From: Cyclobacteriaceae bacterium
GTDB taxonomy: Bacteria > Bacteroidota > Bacteroidia > Cytophagales > Cyclobacteriaceae
NCBI GenBank assembly: GCA_026129485.1
Contig: JAHCHY010000015.1
Location: 50,037 to 114,036 of the forward strand
Direction: 5' to 3'
DNA length: 64,000 bases
Made by a program: the position numbers and the translations under genes. Below, one piece after another: positions 16,359 to 24,890 of the stretch (positions are counted from its first letter, which is position 1; each line of letters opens with the position of its first letter). The notes beneath the pieces are model-generated. The model was not told the DNA's origin and did not search any database. It was given only the letters and a program-made list of their open reading frames with translations.

Positions 16359-17384
16359 ATGGAAAGCGAAAAAAGATTACCGCCAAAATGGATGCTCAGT
16401 ATTGTAAAAATGCTCATCCACCCCGACTATCGCGAGGATATTGAGGGCGATTTATTAGAAATACACCAGCAAAACGTAAGCAAATTCAATGTTCAGAAAT
16501 CAAATCAGCTATTCTTCCGTGAAATCATATTGCTCATCCGGGCTAATCTTATCGGTTTAAATTTTTTTAACAAAAGCGTAATGAAAAAGAAAGACATTCT
16601 CATTCTCACCATGATCTGCCTGGCCTTGCTGGGCGCGATAATGTTGCCATTTTTGCAAGGCTCGTTCAGCATAGCTACTGTTATTGTATCCGGCATCAGC
16701 CAGGCCGTAGGGTTCATTGGCCTTGTGTTTGTTCCTGTTGGTATAGTCGGACTGGCCGTGAACCAGATCAGCAAATTCAAAGCTGAGCCATCGTATAAAA
16801 GCCGTTTCAATTATGCGATGGCTTTGACTGCATTAATCATGGGCTCACTTTTGTATGCCGGCCTTAATACAGCATTATTTATAAATGGCGATATAAAAGC
16901 CGGCACGCTGACTTTGTTAATGGGTATATTCCTCGTCTACAGGGCGTTTTCCTATTTGCAGCGTAATGCACAGGTAATCCCGTTTCAACGGGTATTCGTA
17001 TATTTGATTTGTATTCCCTTAGTGGCATTTTACGGCAGGAAAGTGCTCGCTTTTGAACTGGCTGATATGAGCCGTAACCATACCATCAACCAGGCGGCCA
17101 TCTGGATAACCGAAATTGAAAGCTATAAAAAAATTACAGGCGAATACCCGGATTCCATTAATGAGTTAAATGCGGAATTACCGCAGCCAAAATATATGGG
17201 CATTAGAGATTTCAGCTACCAGAAGAAAAACGGAACCTACAACATATTTTTTGTGCAGTGGGTAGATATGGGAGCCGTGCAGGAAGTAGTGGTTTACAGC
17301 AATACGGACGACTATAATATGAAAGGCCATTTTGCAAGCTATGATGCATCCCAACCGCACTGGAAATATTTTTGGCTGGATTAA
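16359..17384 (+). CDS. Membrane protein with permease-prefix-like N terminus and soluble C-terminal domain
   Basis: 341 residues. Residues 1-70 (LPPKWMLSIVKMLIHPDYREDIEGDLLEI and the FFREIILLI helix) resemble the permease prefix domain found before FtsX-type ABC permeases. The rest is not FtsX: about six membrane helices fill 75-230, and residues 240-341 form a soluble domain with ITEIESYKKITGEYPDSINEL, similar to the helix-then-strand start of pseudopilin-like or small periplasmic domains that carry a Y-x-x-x-x-G-x-Y-P motif. The role is not known; pairing with PadR suggests a regulated membrane function. Confidence 0.65.
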   Translation: MESEKRLPPKWMLSIVKMLIHPDYREDIEGDLLEIHQQNVSKFNVQKSNQLFFREIILLIRANLIGLNFFNKSVMKKKDILILTMICLALLGAIMLPFLQGSFSIATVIVSGISQAVGFIGLVFVPVGIVGLAVNQISKFKAEPSYKSRFNYAMALTALIMGSLLYAGLNTALFINGDIKAGTLTLLMGIFLVYRAFSYLQRNAQVIPFQRVFVYLICIPLVAFYGRKVLAFELADMSRNHTINQAAIWITEIESYKKITGEYPDSINELNAELPQPKYMGIRDFSYQKKNGTYNIFFVQWVDMGAVQEVVVYSNTDDYNMKGHFASYDASQPHWKYFWLD

Positions 17385-17536
17385 GCTGTGCCGCTGAGTT
17401 TTTTAAACAAAAAACATTTTTAAATACAAAGTCAATTATCCGCTTGCATTTCAAAGTATTAAGGAAAAAATAATAGTCAGCCTTAACCGATTATCCAGGT
17501 TGTTTTGGTTAATACGTACACTTACAGGGGATTGCC

Positions 17537-17638
17537 TCACTCACTTTTCAAATTGTTCACCGGCTTTACAAATGCAGCACGGATAGTCTGTGAACTAATG
17601 GTAATAGCCCCAAAGAAAATCAGAATAAATACTCGTTC
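17537..17638 (-). pseudogene. C-terminal remnant of an FtsX/MacB-type ABC permease
   Basis: Thirty-three codons are open from the repeat at 17634 to a TGA at 17537-17539. The peptide has a membrane helix VFILIFFGAITISSQTIRAA and ends FVKPVNNLKSE. FtsX-family permeases of Bacteroidota end with a helix followed by a sequence of the type SxQxIKAAxANPVxSLRxE, which this matches residue by residue. No start codon or upstream part exists: an in-frame TAA lies within the repeat. So the gene was cut at the repeat and only its tail survives. Confidence 0.6.
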
Positions 17639-17665
17639 TTAGCGGGGTCTGCGCAGCGACCCCGC
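17634..17665. repeat. Hairpin repeat, copy 1
   Basis: CGTTCTTAGCGGGG-T-CTGCGCAGCGACCC shares 28 of 29 bases with copy 2 at 18166. Inside, GCGGGGTC and GACCCCGC form a perfect 8-bp stem around TGCGCAGC. It lies between two gene remnants and could act as terminator or REP-like element. Confidence 0.75.
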
Positions 17666-17685
17666 GTGCAACCAGGGATCAGCTT

Positions 17686-18015
17686 CTATATAATGTACAA
17701 TATTTCGTGAGATGCTTTGCCTTTCTCTAACAACGAGGGAATGGAAAAGGCGACATCTTCATTCTTTCCCCAAAAAATACGATCGTCTTTGATTTTGAAT
17801 TTCCTGAATTGTGAAGGAGTAATGTATTTCAGGTTTTCACCCTTCACGTATTTTTGAAAAACGGGTAGAAAATCCAATTGCTTCACCTTTCCGGTATTGC
17901 ATTCAAAAGCAATAGAAAAGGGCCCTGTCAATTGAGCACCGGTTATTTTGCTTTTAGCCTTTTTGATACCACTTCGAATTTTACGCGCTTGTGATAAATG
18001 AACACCTCTTCCCAT
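17686..18015 (-). CDS. DUF2442 domain protein
   Basis: 109 residues. The stretch GPFSIAFECNTGKVKQLDF, FQKYVKGENLKYITPSQFRKFKI and DDRIFWGKNEDVAFSIPSLL follows the DUF2442 pattern: a strand with a glycine turn, a 'FxKFxI' segment and a final W-x-x-x-x-D-x-x-x-x-x-x-L stretch. DUF2442 proteins are short and usually encoded right after a DUF4160 gene, as here where the ORF overlaps the DUF4160-like one. The pair has been suggested to be toxin-antitoxin-like or mobile-defence related, without firm proof. The N-terminal 30 basic residues are an unusual extension that overlaps the upstream frame; the start may lie further in. Confidence 0.6.
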   Translation of the reverse strand: MGRGVHLSQARKIRSGIKKAKSKITGAQLTGPFSIAFECNTGKVKQLDFLPVFQKYVKGENLKYITPSQFRKFKIKDDRIFWGKNEDVAFSIPSLLEKGKASHEILYII

Positions 18016-18165
18016 TTTTGAATTATTTGTTTGTGGTACAACTTTAAAAATACTGATACTTCCCTGGCTTCCATTTCAGTAAGCGGGCGTTTTCCACGAA
18101 TCTTTTTGAAGATCAAAAGTACCAAATCATTTTGAATCAAAAACTCTGCTTTAACTTCCCTTCTG
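17943..18165 (-). pseudogene. 5'-truncated DUF4160-like gene
   Basis: The open frame reads back from a stop at 17943 to the hairpin repeat at 18166 without a proper ATG (only TTG at 18138-18140). The peptide EGKLKQSFLI, then PLTEMEAREVSVFLKLY, then HKQIIQKWEEVF resembles the C-terminal half of DUF4160: a 'xAKFWL' strand, a spacer, and helices ending in KxWxxxF. The N-terminal half, with the usual HxHV motif, is missing exactly where the repeat begins. The gene overlaps the DUF2442 gene by 73 bases in another frame. Confidence 0.55.
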
Positions 18166-18199
18166 CGTTCTTAGCGGGGCCTGCGCAGCGACCCAGCGT
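18166..18199. repeat. Hairpin repeat, copy 2
   Basis: Second copy of the 29-base repeat of 17634, in the same orientation, one mismatch in the shared part and a weaker stem (GACCCAGC). It marks the truncated 5' end of the DUF4160-like gene and lies 11 bases beyond the rlmB stop codon. Confidence 0.7.
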
Positions 18200-18209
18200 A
18201 CATCAGTAT

Positions 18210-18947
18210 TTATAAACCCTTTTGCCGCACCGCTTCATAAATAGCAATACCCGCAGCCACGGAAACATTCAACGAACTGATTTTTCCACTCATGGGGATT
18301 TTGGCAAGGTGGTCGGCAGCTTTCAGCAGTTGTGGCGAAATACCGTCTTCTTCCGACCCCATAATCAGCGCAAGCGGTACATTAAGGTCTAATTCGTACA
18401 GCAGCTGCTCTGCTTTCTCCGTACAGGCTACTACCTGCACGCCATTCTCTTTCAGGAACTGGATAGTTTTTTTCATGTCCTTTACCCGGCATACCGGCAA
18501 ATGACTTAACGCACCGGCCGAGGTTTTCATGGCATCGCCTGTAAGGGGTGCATTACCGCTATCGCCCATTACAATAGCATCCAGCCCGGCACATTCTGCC
18601 GTGCGGGCCAACGCTCCGAAGTTTCGTACATCGGTTACCCGGTCTACAATCAATAAAAAAGGCTCTCGTCCTTGCTGATAGGCCCGGTCTATTATGCCTT
18701 CGAGATTGGCATAGCTGATGGTGGAAAGCAGGCAGATAACGCCCTGGTGATTTTTGGTGGATAACCGGTTGAGCTTCTGTTGCGGTACGAACGTAAAGGG
18801 CACACCGCTGCTTTTGGCAACCTGGATCAGTTCTTTTATAAGGTCATTAGTAAGCCCCGACTGTACAAAGATTTTTTCGATTTCGCGACCGGCCCGGATA
18901 GCTTCCATTACCGCCCGGGTTCCAAAAATCATTTCCGATTTTTCCAT
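18210..18947 (-). CDS. rlmB: 23S rRNA (guanosine-2'-O-)-methyltransferase RlmB
   Basis: 245 residues, the usual length. SpoU/TrmH (SPOUT) enzyme that methylates the 2'-hydroxyl of G2251 in the peptidyl-transferase region of 23S rRNA. The N-terminal substrate-binding domain (MIFGTRAVMEAI, KNHQGVICLL) is followed by the knotted catalytic domain: motif 1 VTDVRNFGALARTAE with N and R, motif 2 LALIMGSEEDGIS, motif 3 IPMSGKISSLNVSVAAGIAIYE. Start ATG at 18945-18947; a TACCTTTG box lies 15 bases upstream. Downstream of the GWxTD gene on the same strand. Confidence 0.93.
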   Translation of the reverse strand: MEKSEMIFGTRAVMEAIRAGREIEKIFVQSGLTNDLIKELIQVAKSSGVPFTFVPQQKLNRLSTKNHQGVICLLSTISYANLEGIIDRAYQQGREPFLLIVDRVTDVRNFGALARTAECAGLDAIVMGDSGNAPLTGDAMKTSAGALSHLPVCRVKDMKKTIQFLKENGVQVVACTEKAEQLLYELDLNVPLALIMGSEEDGISPQLLKAADHLAKIPMSGKISSLNVSVAAGIAIYEAVRQKGL

Positions 18948-18961
18948 GAAAAAAATTTAAG

Positions 18962-18969
18962 CAAAGGTA
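18962..18969 (-). promoter_or_regulatory. Promoter -7 box of rlmB
   Basis: TACCTTTG on the minus strand, perfect TAnnTTTG, 15 bases before the ATG, giving an almost leaderless transcript. The -33 box is not clear. Confidence 0.5.
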
Positions 18970-18985
18970 GGAAAACCCGGCACTG

Positions 18986-20152
18986 CTAAAACCGGCTTTT
19001 TCGCCACAGGTCAATGGTGCTGAACCAGGTTTCGGCAAAACGCTTATCGCGAAGCAATACATAGTGATCCGGATCGTACACGCTGCCCCGCTTCACAAAA
19101 GTGAACCGTGTGCGTGAGCTTTTATAGAACCAGGTTTCGGTGCCATCATTCATACTTATTTCATCGGGCAACCCGAAAATAAGATAAGTCATACCCCGGT
19201 CGGTTTTCCAGCCTTGCTTGTACGAAGTGAAATAAATGTTGGCCAGTTCTACCCTGCGAAAATAGCTGCGCATAAATGTTTTGGCGCGCTCGCGATCGTT
19301 GGTAATATCGAGGATTACTTTGTCAAATTTCGCTTTGTCGTTTCCGGCAAGGGCAATCTCGTTATACTCCTCGCTGGTAGTTACATATAATAGAGGCTGG
19401 GCCAGGTCTGTAATGGAAGAGAATTTCGGGTAGATGTCTGACACACCGAGGAAGGCAAAACCTTCGGCTGCATTGGTATCGCGCTGAAACAAATACACGC
19501 CCGGCTTTTGGGGTACGAAGGTATCGTCCGATGCCAGGCGGAAAGTAGAATCATAAAACATAAACCGGTCGGCACGATCTACCTGTTCGGCAAAAGGAGG
19601 TGTGGCTGCATTGAAGTCATTAAAATAGACCGATACAAACACCGGTGCTTCACCGGCCATCTTAACCGGGTAAGGATTTTTCAGGGTGATGAACTTACTA
19701 TTGACTTTCCTGCCATCTTTTTCGAGCCAGCCGATCTGTGGGTATTTGGGGTCTATCTGCCTGAAGTAAGTCCACGTGGTTTTGCTTTCGGTGTTGGTTA
19801 CCCGCGCCACCAGCAACCACGAGGCAGCGGAGGAGGGAAAAATCCAGCTACCTTGTTTTTGTTTTTCTGTTTCGGCAATGCTGGTGTGTGTTTCTGTAAG
19901 CGCAGTTCCTTCGCGCTGCGTGTAGGTATCCCTGCGTTCCCACACAATGGAGTACTTGCTGAGCGGTTGCTGCCGGGCATCTATCGTATAATCCACCACC
20001 ACACGGTCAGACAATCGTACAAGATTAAAGGTTACAGCTATCTCCGCATCGGGGTTGTACCATTCACGGAAGTTTAACCCGGTGATGGGTTGGGCGAAAG
20101 CTGAAACAGGAGCTATAAAAAACAGGTATAACAAAAAACGTTTCATGTGCAT
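18986..20152 (-). CDS. GWxTD domain-containing secreted protein
   Basis: 388 residues. A signal peptide (MHMKRFLLYLFFIAPVSAFA) directs export; MHMKR or MKR could be the start. The C-terminal part carries YKQGWKTDRGMTYLIFG, the GWxTD motif, then LPDEIS and ETWFY, the features that name this Bacteroidota and Acidobacteria family. The front half has beta-strand-rich sequence (VTFNLVRLSDRVVVDYTI). Function unknown; family members are thought to sit in the periplasm or outer envelope. Monocistronic or followed by rlmB, which has its own promoter. Confidence 0.88.
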   Translation of the reverse strand: MHMKRFLLYLFFIAPVSAFAQPITGLNFREWYNPDAEIAVTFNLVRLSDRVVVDYTIDARQQPLSKYSIVWERRDTYTQREGTALTETHTSIAETEKQKQGSWIFPSSAASWLLVARVTNTESKTTWTYFRQIDPKYPQIGWLEKDGRKVNSKFITLKNPYPVKMAGEAPVFVSVYFNDFNAATPPFAEQVDRADRFMFYDSTFRLASDDTFVPQKPGVYLFQRDTNAAEGFAFLGVSDIYPKFSSITDLAQPLLYVTTSEEYNEIALAGNDKAKFDKVILDITNDRERAKTFMRSYFRRVELANIYFTSYKQGWKTDRGMTYLIFGLPDEISMNDGTETWFYKSSRTRFTFVKRGSVYDPDHYVLLRDKRFAETWFSTIDLWRKSRF

Positions 20153-20233
20153 TATATTTTTGTGCGGCTGTGTGTGAAAACACGTACGCCTTCCGGTGTT
20201 TAAAGGTAAAACGATAATTCTAATAGATTAAGT

Positions 20234-20241
20234 TATTTTTG
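20234..20241 (+). promoter_or_regulatory. Promoter -7 box of the methyltransferase gene
   Basis: TATTTTTG fits TAnnTTTG and lies 16 bases before the ATG at 20258. No clear -33 box. Confidence 0.4.
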
Positions 20242-20257
20242 TGCCATATTTTTTTGA

Positions 20258-21034
20258 ATGGCATCGGTTTACACTACAGAAATAACGTCAGGATCAATTC
20301 CTTCCGATAACCCTATCCACCAGCGTTTATTAAAGGCATACGTGCTGGCCCCGCAATTCGTTTCCGGCAATCTGCTTGAAGTGGGGTGTGGCGAAGGTCG
20401 TGGTATTGACTGGCTGTTACCGGTGGCGGAACAGTATACGGCTATTGACAAAATAGCACCGGTAATCGAAGGCCTAAAAAGAAAATATCCGCAGGCGGTG
20501 TTTCACAGTGGCAATATTCCACCTCTCCCTGTTTTTGCTGATAATACTTTTGATGCAGTGGTGAGCTTCCAGGTGATAGAGCACATCGAAAATGACGGTC
20601 TTTTCCTGGAAGAGATTAACCGGGTGCTTAAGCCGGGCGGTGTTGCTTTATTAACTACGCCTAACCGTCCCTTATCGCTTTCGCGGAATCCGTGGCACGT
20701 GCGCGAATATACAGCCGATGAGCTAACCCGGCTGGCGCAAAAATACTTTCGCGAAGTAAGCATGAAGGGAATTGGCGGCAATGCAAAAGTGATGGCGTAT
20801 TACGAACGTAACAAAAGATCGGTTGCCAGGCTGATGCGGTGGGATGTTTTTAACCTGCAATACAAATTGCCCGCTTCGTGGCTGCGTGTGCCGTATGAGT
20901 TTATGAACCGGTTAAACCGCAATAAGCTTAAGGATGCGGCAGACGACCTGGTGGCCGGCATTCACCACGATGATTATGTGCTGACGGACCATGCGGCACA
21001 GGCGCTTGATCTCTTTCTTATTGTGCGTAAGTAG
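20258..21034 (+). CDS. Class I SAM-dependent methyltransferase
   Basis: 258 residues. The Rossmann-type methyltransferase core is evident: motif I LLEVGCGEGRGIDWL near residue 41, an acidic residue in YTAIDKIAP that binds the ribose, DNTFDAVVSFQVIEHI as motif IV and LKPGGVALLTTPNRP as motif VI. The last 90 residues are a basic extension. This is a UbiE/COQ5-like fold protein; the acceptor could be a lipid, quinone or small molecule. It faces the GWxTD gene and is convergent with the DUF2723 gene, from which a strong terminator separates it. Confidence 0.85.
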   Translation: MASVYTTEITSGSIPSDNPIHQRLLKAYVLAPQFVSGNLLEVGCGEGRGIDWLLPVAEQYTAIDKIAPVIEGLKRKYPQAVFHSGNIPPLPVFADNTFDAVVSFQVIEHIENDGLFLEEINRVLKPGGVALLTTPNRPLSLSRNPWHVREYTADELTRLAQKYFREVSMKGIGGNAKVMAYYERNKRSVARLMRWDVFNLQYKLPASWLRVPYEFMNRLNRNKLKDAADDLVAGIHHDDYVLTDHAAQALDLFLIVRK

Positions 21035-21043
21035 GGTCAAAAA

Positions 21044-21074
21044 AATAAACCCTCCCGCAAGGAAAGGGTTTATT
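21044..21074. terminator. Bidirectional terminator
   Basis: AATAAACCC at 21044-21052 and GGGTTTATT at 21066-21074, perfect 9-base arms with a 13-base loop, flanked by A-rich and T-rich sequence. It lies between the convergent methyltransferase and DUF2723 genes. Confidence 0.8.
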
Positions 21075-21092
21075 ATTGCCGGTTTTGGATTT

Positions 21093-24080
21093 TTAATAAT
21101 CGCTTCTTTGTGCCGGCCCCCCGATTTGCAAGCTGGCCAGCAGCTTGTTGAAGGCATCCTCGTATTTTTTACCCAGCTCCATTTCTCCGTTCTCATAAAG
21201 TGTTTGCTGCAGCGAGTTCAGGATGAAAATATTTCTGCGCAGCTCCTGGCTCAAGCCATAATTCTCGGCAACCAGGTATTGCGCCATCACTTCGGCACGG
21301 TCGCCCAGTAGCCTGGCAATTTCAACGGCTTTTTCTTTCTGCCCCACCTGGAAGAGTAAATCAACGAGCGTGGCGGTAGTATGATCGTACGGAATAGCAC
21401 GGTCAGGCATTTTGGTAATGGAAAACTCCAATACGGTGTTGGCTTTTTCCATCTGGTCTTCGTCTATCAACGCTTCGGCAAGCGAGTTAAGCGCGCTGCG
21501 GTGGTTCAGCACAAAGTTGCGGTAGTCTTCGCTGTAATATACCTTGTCATTATCCAGCTCGCGATAGCGGAACTTGTTGATCATATTATCAAAGGCTTTA
21601 TCCGTATTTACGAGGTGCTCGCGGTCGGGCCTTGGATTGCGCACCGGTAAAATGCGATAGGCATTGCCTTCCTGCACGGCATACGGGCTTAAGTCAATAT
21701 TGATCTGCGAAAGCGAAGTCTGGTTCAGGTAAATAGGACGTTCCCAATTGTTGGTTACTAAGAAATCCAGAATGGCCAGATCCTTTTTCTCCAATGTGTT
21801 TTTCAGCATACGGATCTGCATCTGGTCGACCAGCAGGCTGTCTAATCGCTTGGGGATTATGCCCCGGGCGCGTAAATCTTCTTTATCGATGTTCAGCGTA
21901 AATAGCCGGCTTGGAACAAGATTGCGGTCATCATCTCGTAATTGAGCATAGTCTTTTGAAAGCAGGTTGATAAATTCTTTTGCGTCAATGCTCTTCAGTT
22001 TAAAATCGGCATACAGCAGGTAATCGTTAGGGCCGCCCTGGCGATACTGGTGTTTGCTGAGCGTGTATGGAACAGGTTCTGATTCATATGCCTTGCGCAT
22101 GGTTTGTTCAATGTACCAGTCGGTGTTGTAGTAGCTTAATACCACGGCCCGCATATCGGTGCGCACGCCTTCCACTTCCTGCGCATACCAGAGCGGGAAG
22201 GTATCGTTATCGCCACCGGTATAGATTACAGCTTGCGGATCGCACGAGTTAAGATAATTGTATGCAGAGTCCACCGAGAAGTACCGGTTTGAGCGGTTAT
22301 GGTCATCCCAGCCTTCGGCTGCCATGATAGCCGGTGCCGTTAAGCCGATAAGCGATGCGGTAACAGCAGCCGCGCGTCCGTTCCTGATAAATGCTGAAAA
22401 CAATTCATACAAACCAATAACGGCCAGGCCAATCCAGAAGGCGTATGCGTAGTATGAACCGGCATAGATGTAGTCGCGCTCGCGGGGTTCGGTGGGGGGT
22501 GAGTTGAGGTACACCACAATGGCAACACCCAGCATAACAAACAGCAACGCTACTACCGAAAAGTTTTTGGTGTCTTTCACAAACTGGTAGAACATACCGA
22601 TTAACCCCAGCACGAATGGAATCATAAAGAAGTTGTTGCGGCCCTTGTTGTTGGCTAAGGCTTCGGGCACATCTTTGAATGCACCAATGGGACTTAACCA
22701 GTCCGCGCCCTGCTCATCGCTTTCGCGGCCGGCAAAATTCCACATGAAGTAACGCATGTACATGGTGCCGATCTGGTGTTGAAACATGAACATCAGGTTC
22801 TGTCCAAATGTGGGTTGCACGATCTGCTCACGCCCTTCGGCATCTTTATAGGATTTTAACCCCATTATGTTTTTATAAGCCTGCGCATGATCTGAATTCC
22901 AGGCGCGTGGCAATATGGTTTGCGAACCGGGTTCATACACGTACGAAAACTTGCGGTCGCTGATCTCGTACTTGTCTTTGCCCTTGGTGTAGATGGGTGC
23001 GCCATATTCTACGTTTATGGGGCGTCCTGTAAAGTACGAGCCATACAGCAACGGACGACTTCCGTATTGTTCACGCTTCAGGTAGCGGATAAAGCTCATT
23101 ACATCTTTGGGGGCGTTTTCATTGATCAGCGTATCGTAGTTGGAGCGGATCAGTACGGTGGTGTAAGATGCATAGCCGATCAGGATAAAAGTGGTGGCGA
23201 GCAAAAAGGTATTCAGCACTACACGGCCTTGTTTTTGGGTGGCATAAATTCCATAGGCCAATCCGCCTATCAGCAGTAAGAAAAAGATAAGGGCGCCCGA
23301 GCCGAAGAACAGCCCTAAGGTGTTTACAAAAAACACTTCGAAATGACCGGCAATGGTTGGCAGACCGGGCACAATAAAATCGTTGATAAATAAAACCAAT
23401 CCGCCACTAATGGCCAGCGCAGCTACTACACCCCAAATCGTGGTTTTAAATTTCTTGAAGTAATAGATAAGTCCCAATGCAGGTAATGCAACAAGGTTAA
23501 GCAAGTGTACCCCAATGGAAAGCCCCACCATGTAAGCCATGAGTAGTAGCCACCGGTTGGCTTTGCTTTCATCTTCAATTACATCCCACTTTAAGATTCC
23601 CCACACCACAAACGCGGTAAAGAATGACGACATGGCATACACTTCGGCTTCTACGGCCGAGAACCAGAACGAATCGGAAAAAGTATAGGCCAGCGAACCC
23701 ACCAGGCCAGCGCCCATCAGCACCCAGGTGCTGGCACCGGTAATCTCCTTATCATTATTCAAGCCCATAACCTTGCGGCCAAACAGGGTTATGGACCAAA
23801 AGAGAAACAGGATAGTAAACGCACTGGCCAGCACGCTCATAAAGTTGATCCAGTAGGCTACTTGGGTAACATCGCCCATAGCGAGGAACGAAAAAACCCG
23901 GCCCATTAACAAAAATAAGGGTGCACCGGGCGGGTGAGGCACCTGGAGCTTATAGGAAACGGCAATAAACTCCCCGCAATCCCAATAGCTGGCGGTTTCT
24001 TCCATGGTAAGCCAGTAGGTAAGCAGCGATACACCAAACACAAACCAACCCGTAATGTTATTTGCCTTCTGAAAATTCAT
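21093..24080 (-). CDS. DUF2723 polytopic membrane protein (TMEM260-like, GT-C type)
   Basis: 995 residues. The front half has about 12 membrane helices in a GT-C arrangement; the first loop holds SYWDCGEFIAVSYKLQVPHPPG with the acidic pair expected of a glycosyl acceptor site in this superfamily. A second half with YWYxxx-type soluble sequence and helical repeats near the C terminus (MEKANTVLEFSITKMPDRA) faces the periplasm. DUF2723 (PF11028) proteins are related to eukaryotic TMEM260 O-mannosyltransferase, so protein glycosylation with a lipid-linked sugar is the likely role. TATTTTCG at 24113-24120 (minus) is a probable -7 box. Monocistronic. Confidence 0.88.
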   Translation of the reverse strand: MNFQKANNITGWFVFGVSLLTYWLTMEETASYWDCGEFIAVSYKLQVPHPPGAPLFLLMGRVFSFLAMGDVTQVAYWINFMSVLASAFTILFLFWSITLFGRKVMGLNNDKEITGASTWVLMGAGLVGSLAYTFSDSFWFSAVEAEVYAMSSFFTAFVVWGILKWDVIEDESKANRWLLLMAYMVGLSIGVHLLNLVALPALGLIYYFKKFKTTIWGVVAALAISGGLVLFINDFIVPGLPTIAGHFEVFFVNTLGLFFGSGALIFFLLLIGGLAYGIYATQKQGRVVLNTFLLATTFILIGYASYTTVLIRSNYDTLINENAPKDVMSFIRYLKREQYGSRPLLYGSYFTGRPINVEYGAPIYTKGKDKYEISDRKFSYVYEPGSQTILPRAWNSDHAQAYKNIMGLKSYKDAEGREQIVQPTFGQNLMFMFQHQIGTMYMRYFMWNFAGRESDEQGADWLSPIGAFKDVPEALANNKGRNNFFMIPFVLGLIGMFYQFVKDTKNFSVVALLFVMLGVAIVVYLNSPPTEPRERDYIYAGSYYAYAFWIGLAVIGLYELFSAFIRNGRAAAVTASLIGLTAPAIMAAEGWDDHNRSNRYFSVDSAYNYLNSCDPQAVIYTGGDNDTFPLWYAQEVEGVRTDMRAVVLSYYNTDWYIEQTMRKAYESEPVPYTLSKHQYRQGGPNDYLLYADFKLKSIDAKEFINLLSKDYAQLRDDDRNLVPSRLFTLNIDKEDLRARGIIPKRLDSLLVDQMQIRMLKNTLEKKDLAILDFLVTNNWERPIYLNQTSLSQINIDLSPYAVQEGNAYRILPVRNPRPDREHLVNTDKAFDNMINKFRYRELDNDKVYYSEDYRNFVLNHRSALNSLAEALIDEDQMEKANTVLEFSITKMPDRAIPYDHTTATLVDLLFQVGQKEKAVEIARLLGDRAEVMAQYLVAENYGLSQELRRNIFILNSLQQTLYENGEMELGKKYEDAFNKLLASLQIGGPAQRSDY

Positions 24081-24133
24081 GTTCTTTTAGATTCTGTTGG
24101 AAATTGAAAGGGCGAAAATAGGGAAAATCAGGC

Positions 24134-24213
24134 ATTATTAGGTATTGGGTAGCTGGGCATTGGGAATTAGGAATTTCGGTATTAGAAAATCGGTAATACC
24201 TAATACCCAATTA
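24134..24213. repeat. Word-like inverted repeats between two same-strand genes
   Basis: ATTAGGTATT (24137-24146) is complementary to AATACCTAAT (about 24194-24203), with related words ATTGGG, ATTAGG and GGTATT between. It lies just beyond the stop of the 24211 gene on the minus strand and could act as its terminator. Confidence 0.5.
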
Positions 24214-24843
24214 TTTATACACGATCATATAAAACATCAGCCACAGCGCGAAGATGAGAATATAGGAAGTAGACACGATCCACCAAGCCGATTGCTTTTG
24301 CCGCCTCGCAAAATGATGCACGCCATTAACGAGGATAAACACATAACCGATTTCGAACAGGCTTAGCGAACGTAACGGGTAGGCATACCGTTTGTCAATA
24401 GTTTCGTAATCGGCAAGCTGCATCAGCGAAAGCGGGTAAAAAGCCTTTACCTGTGCCCATGAGGGGTCTGTTACCACAAACATGAACCATCCGATTTTGA
24501 TCAGTTCGGCCAGCAAAAAAATAAACTCGGCTGCCATTACCACGCTCCAGCACTGGCTGAAGGTGATGCGGAAGCCAAACGTAAAGCAGCCCACCCAGAT
24601 AATGAACCCGATCACGGTAAACTTCCACAGGTACACCAGCGGTATGGAAAAAAACTGCAAGGCGTTGATGGCTCGTAACACCATGCCTTCGGGCCGGTCT
24701 TGCAGAAACTCAAATGCGGCAGTTTCGTTTTCTATAAAATCTTTCTTTACGTACAACAAAAGCACGGAAAGCAGGCATAGGGTGATAAACGTCAGCTTTT
24801 TGTCGGATGTAAAGAGCGAGAATTGTGATTCCGATTCGGACAT
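24211..24843 (-). CDS. Integral membrane protein, perhaps Yip1-like
   Basis: 210 residues with about five membrane helices (20-35, 65-100, 105-130, 165-180, 185-208). A charged N-terminal tail and a pattern of helices with a central FRITFSQCWSVV and LAELIKIGW resembles the Yip1/YIP1 family of Bacteroidota. No specific role can be read. The gene is on its own, divergent from a TPR gene, and downstream on the minus strand is a word-like repeat that separates it from the DUF2723 gene. Confidence 0.7.
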   Translation of the reverse strand: MSESESQFSLFTSDKKLTFITLCLLSVLLLYVKKDFIENETAAFEFLQDRPEGMVLRAINALQFFSIPLVYLWKFTVIGFIIWVGCFTFGFRITFSQCWSVVMAAEFIFLLAELIKIGWFMFVVTDPSWAQVKAFYPLSLMQLADYETIDKRYAYPLRSLSLFEIGYVFILVNGVHHFARRQKQSAWWIVSTSYILIFALWLMFYMIVYK

Positions 24844-24890
24844 AGTTTTTTGGAGGTTACGAAATTGCCATCAGAAAAAGAAGATGAGGC

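Larger units (their letters stand above)
17385..17685. other. Intergenic stretch of 300 bases with remnants
   Basis: Holds no intact gene. From 17537 to 17635 it carries an FtsX-like remnant on the minus strand and from 17634 a hairpin repeat, both listed separately. The first 150 bases show only A/T-rich sequence. Confidence 0.6.

Noticed and set aside
19508-20077. 189-codon antisense ORF in the GWxTD gene
   Set aside because: Shadow; the sense strand has signal peptide and the GWxTD motif.
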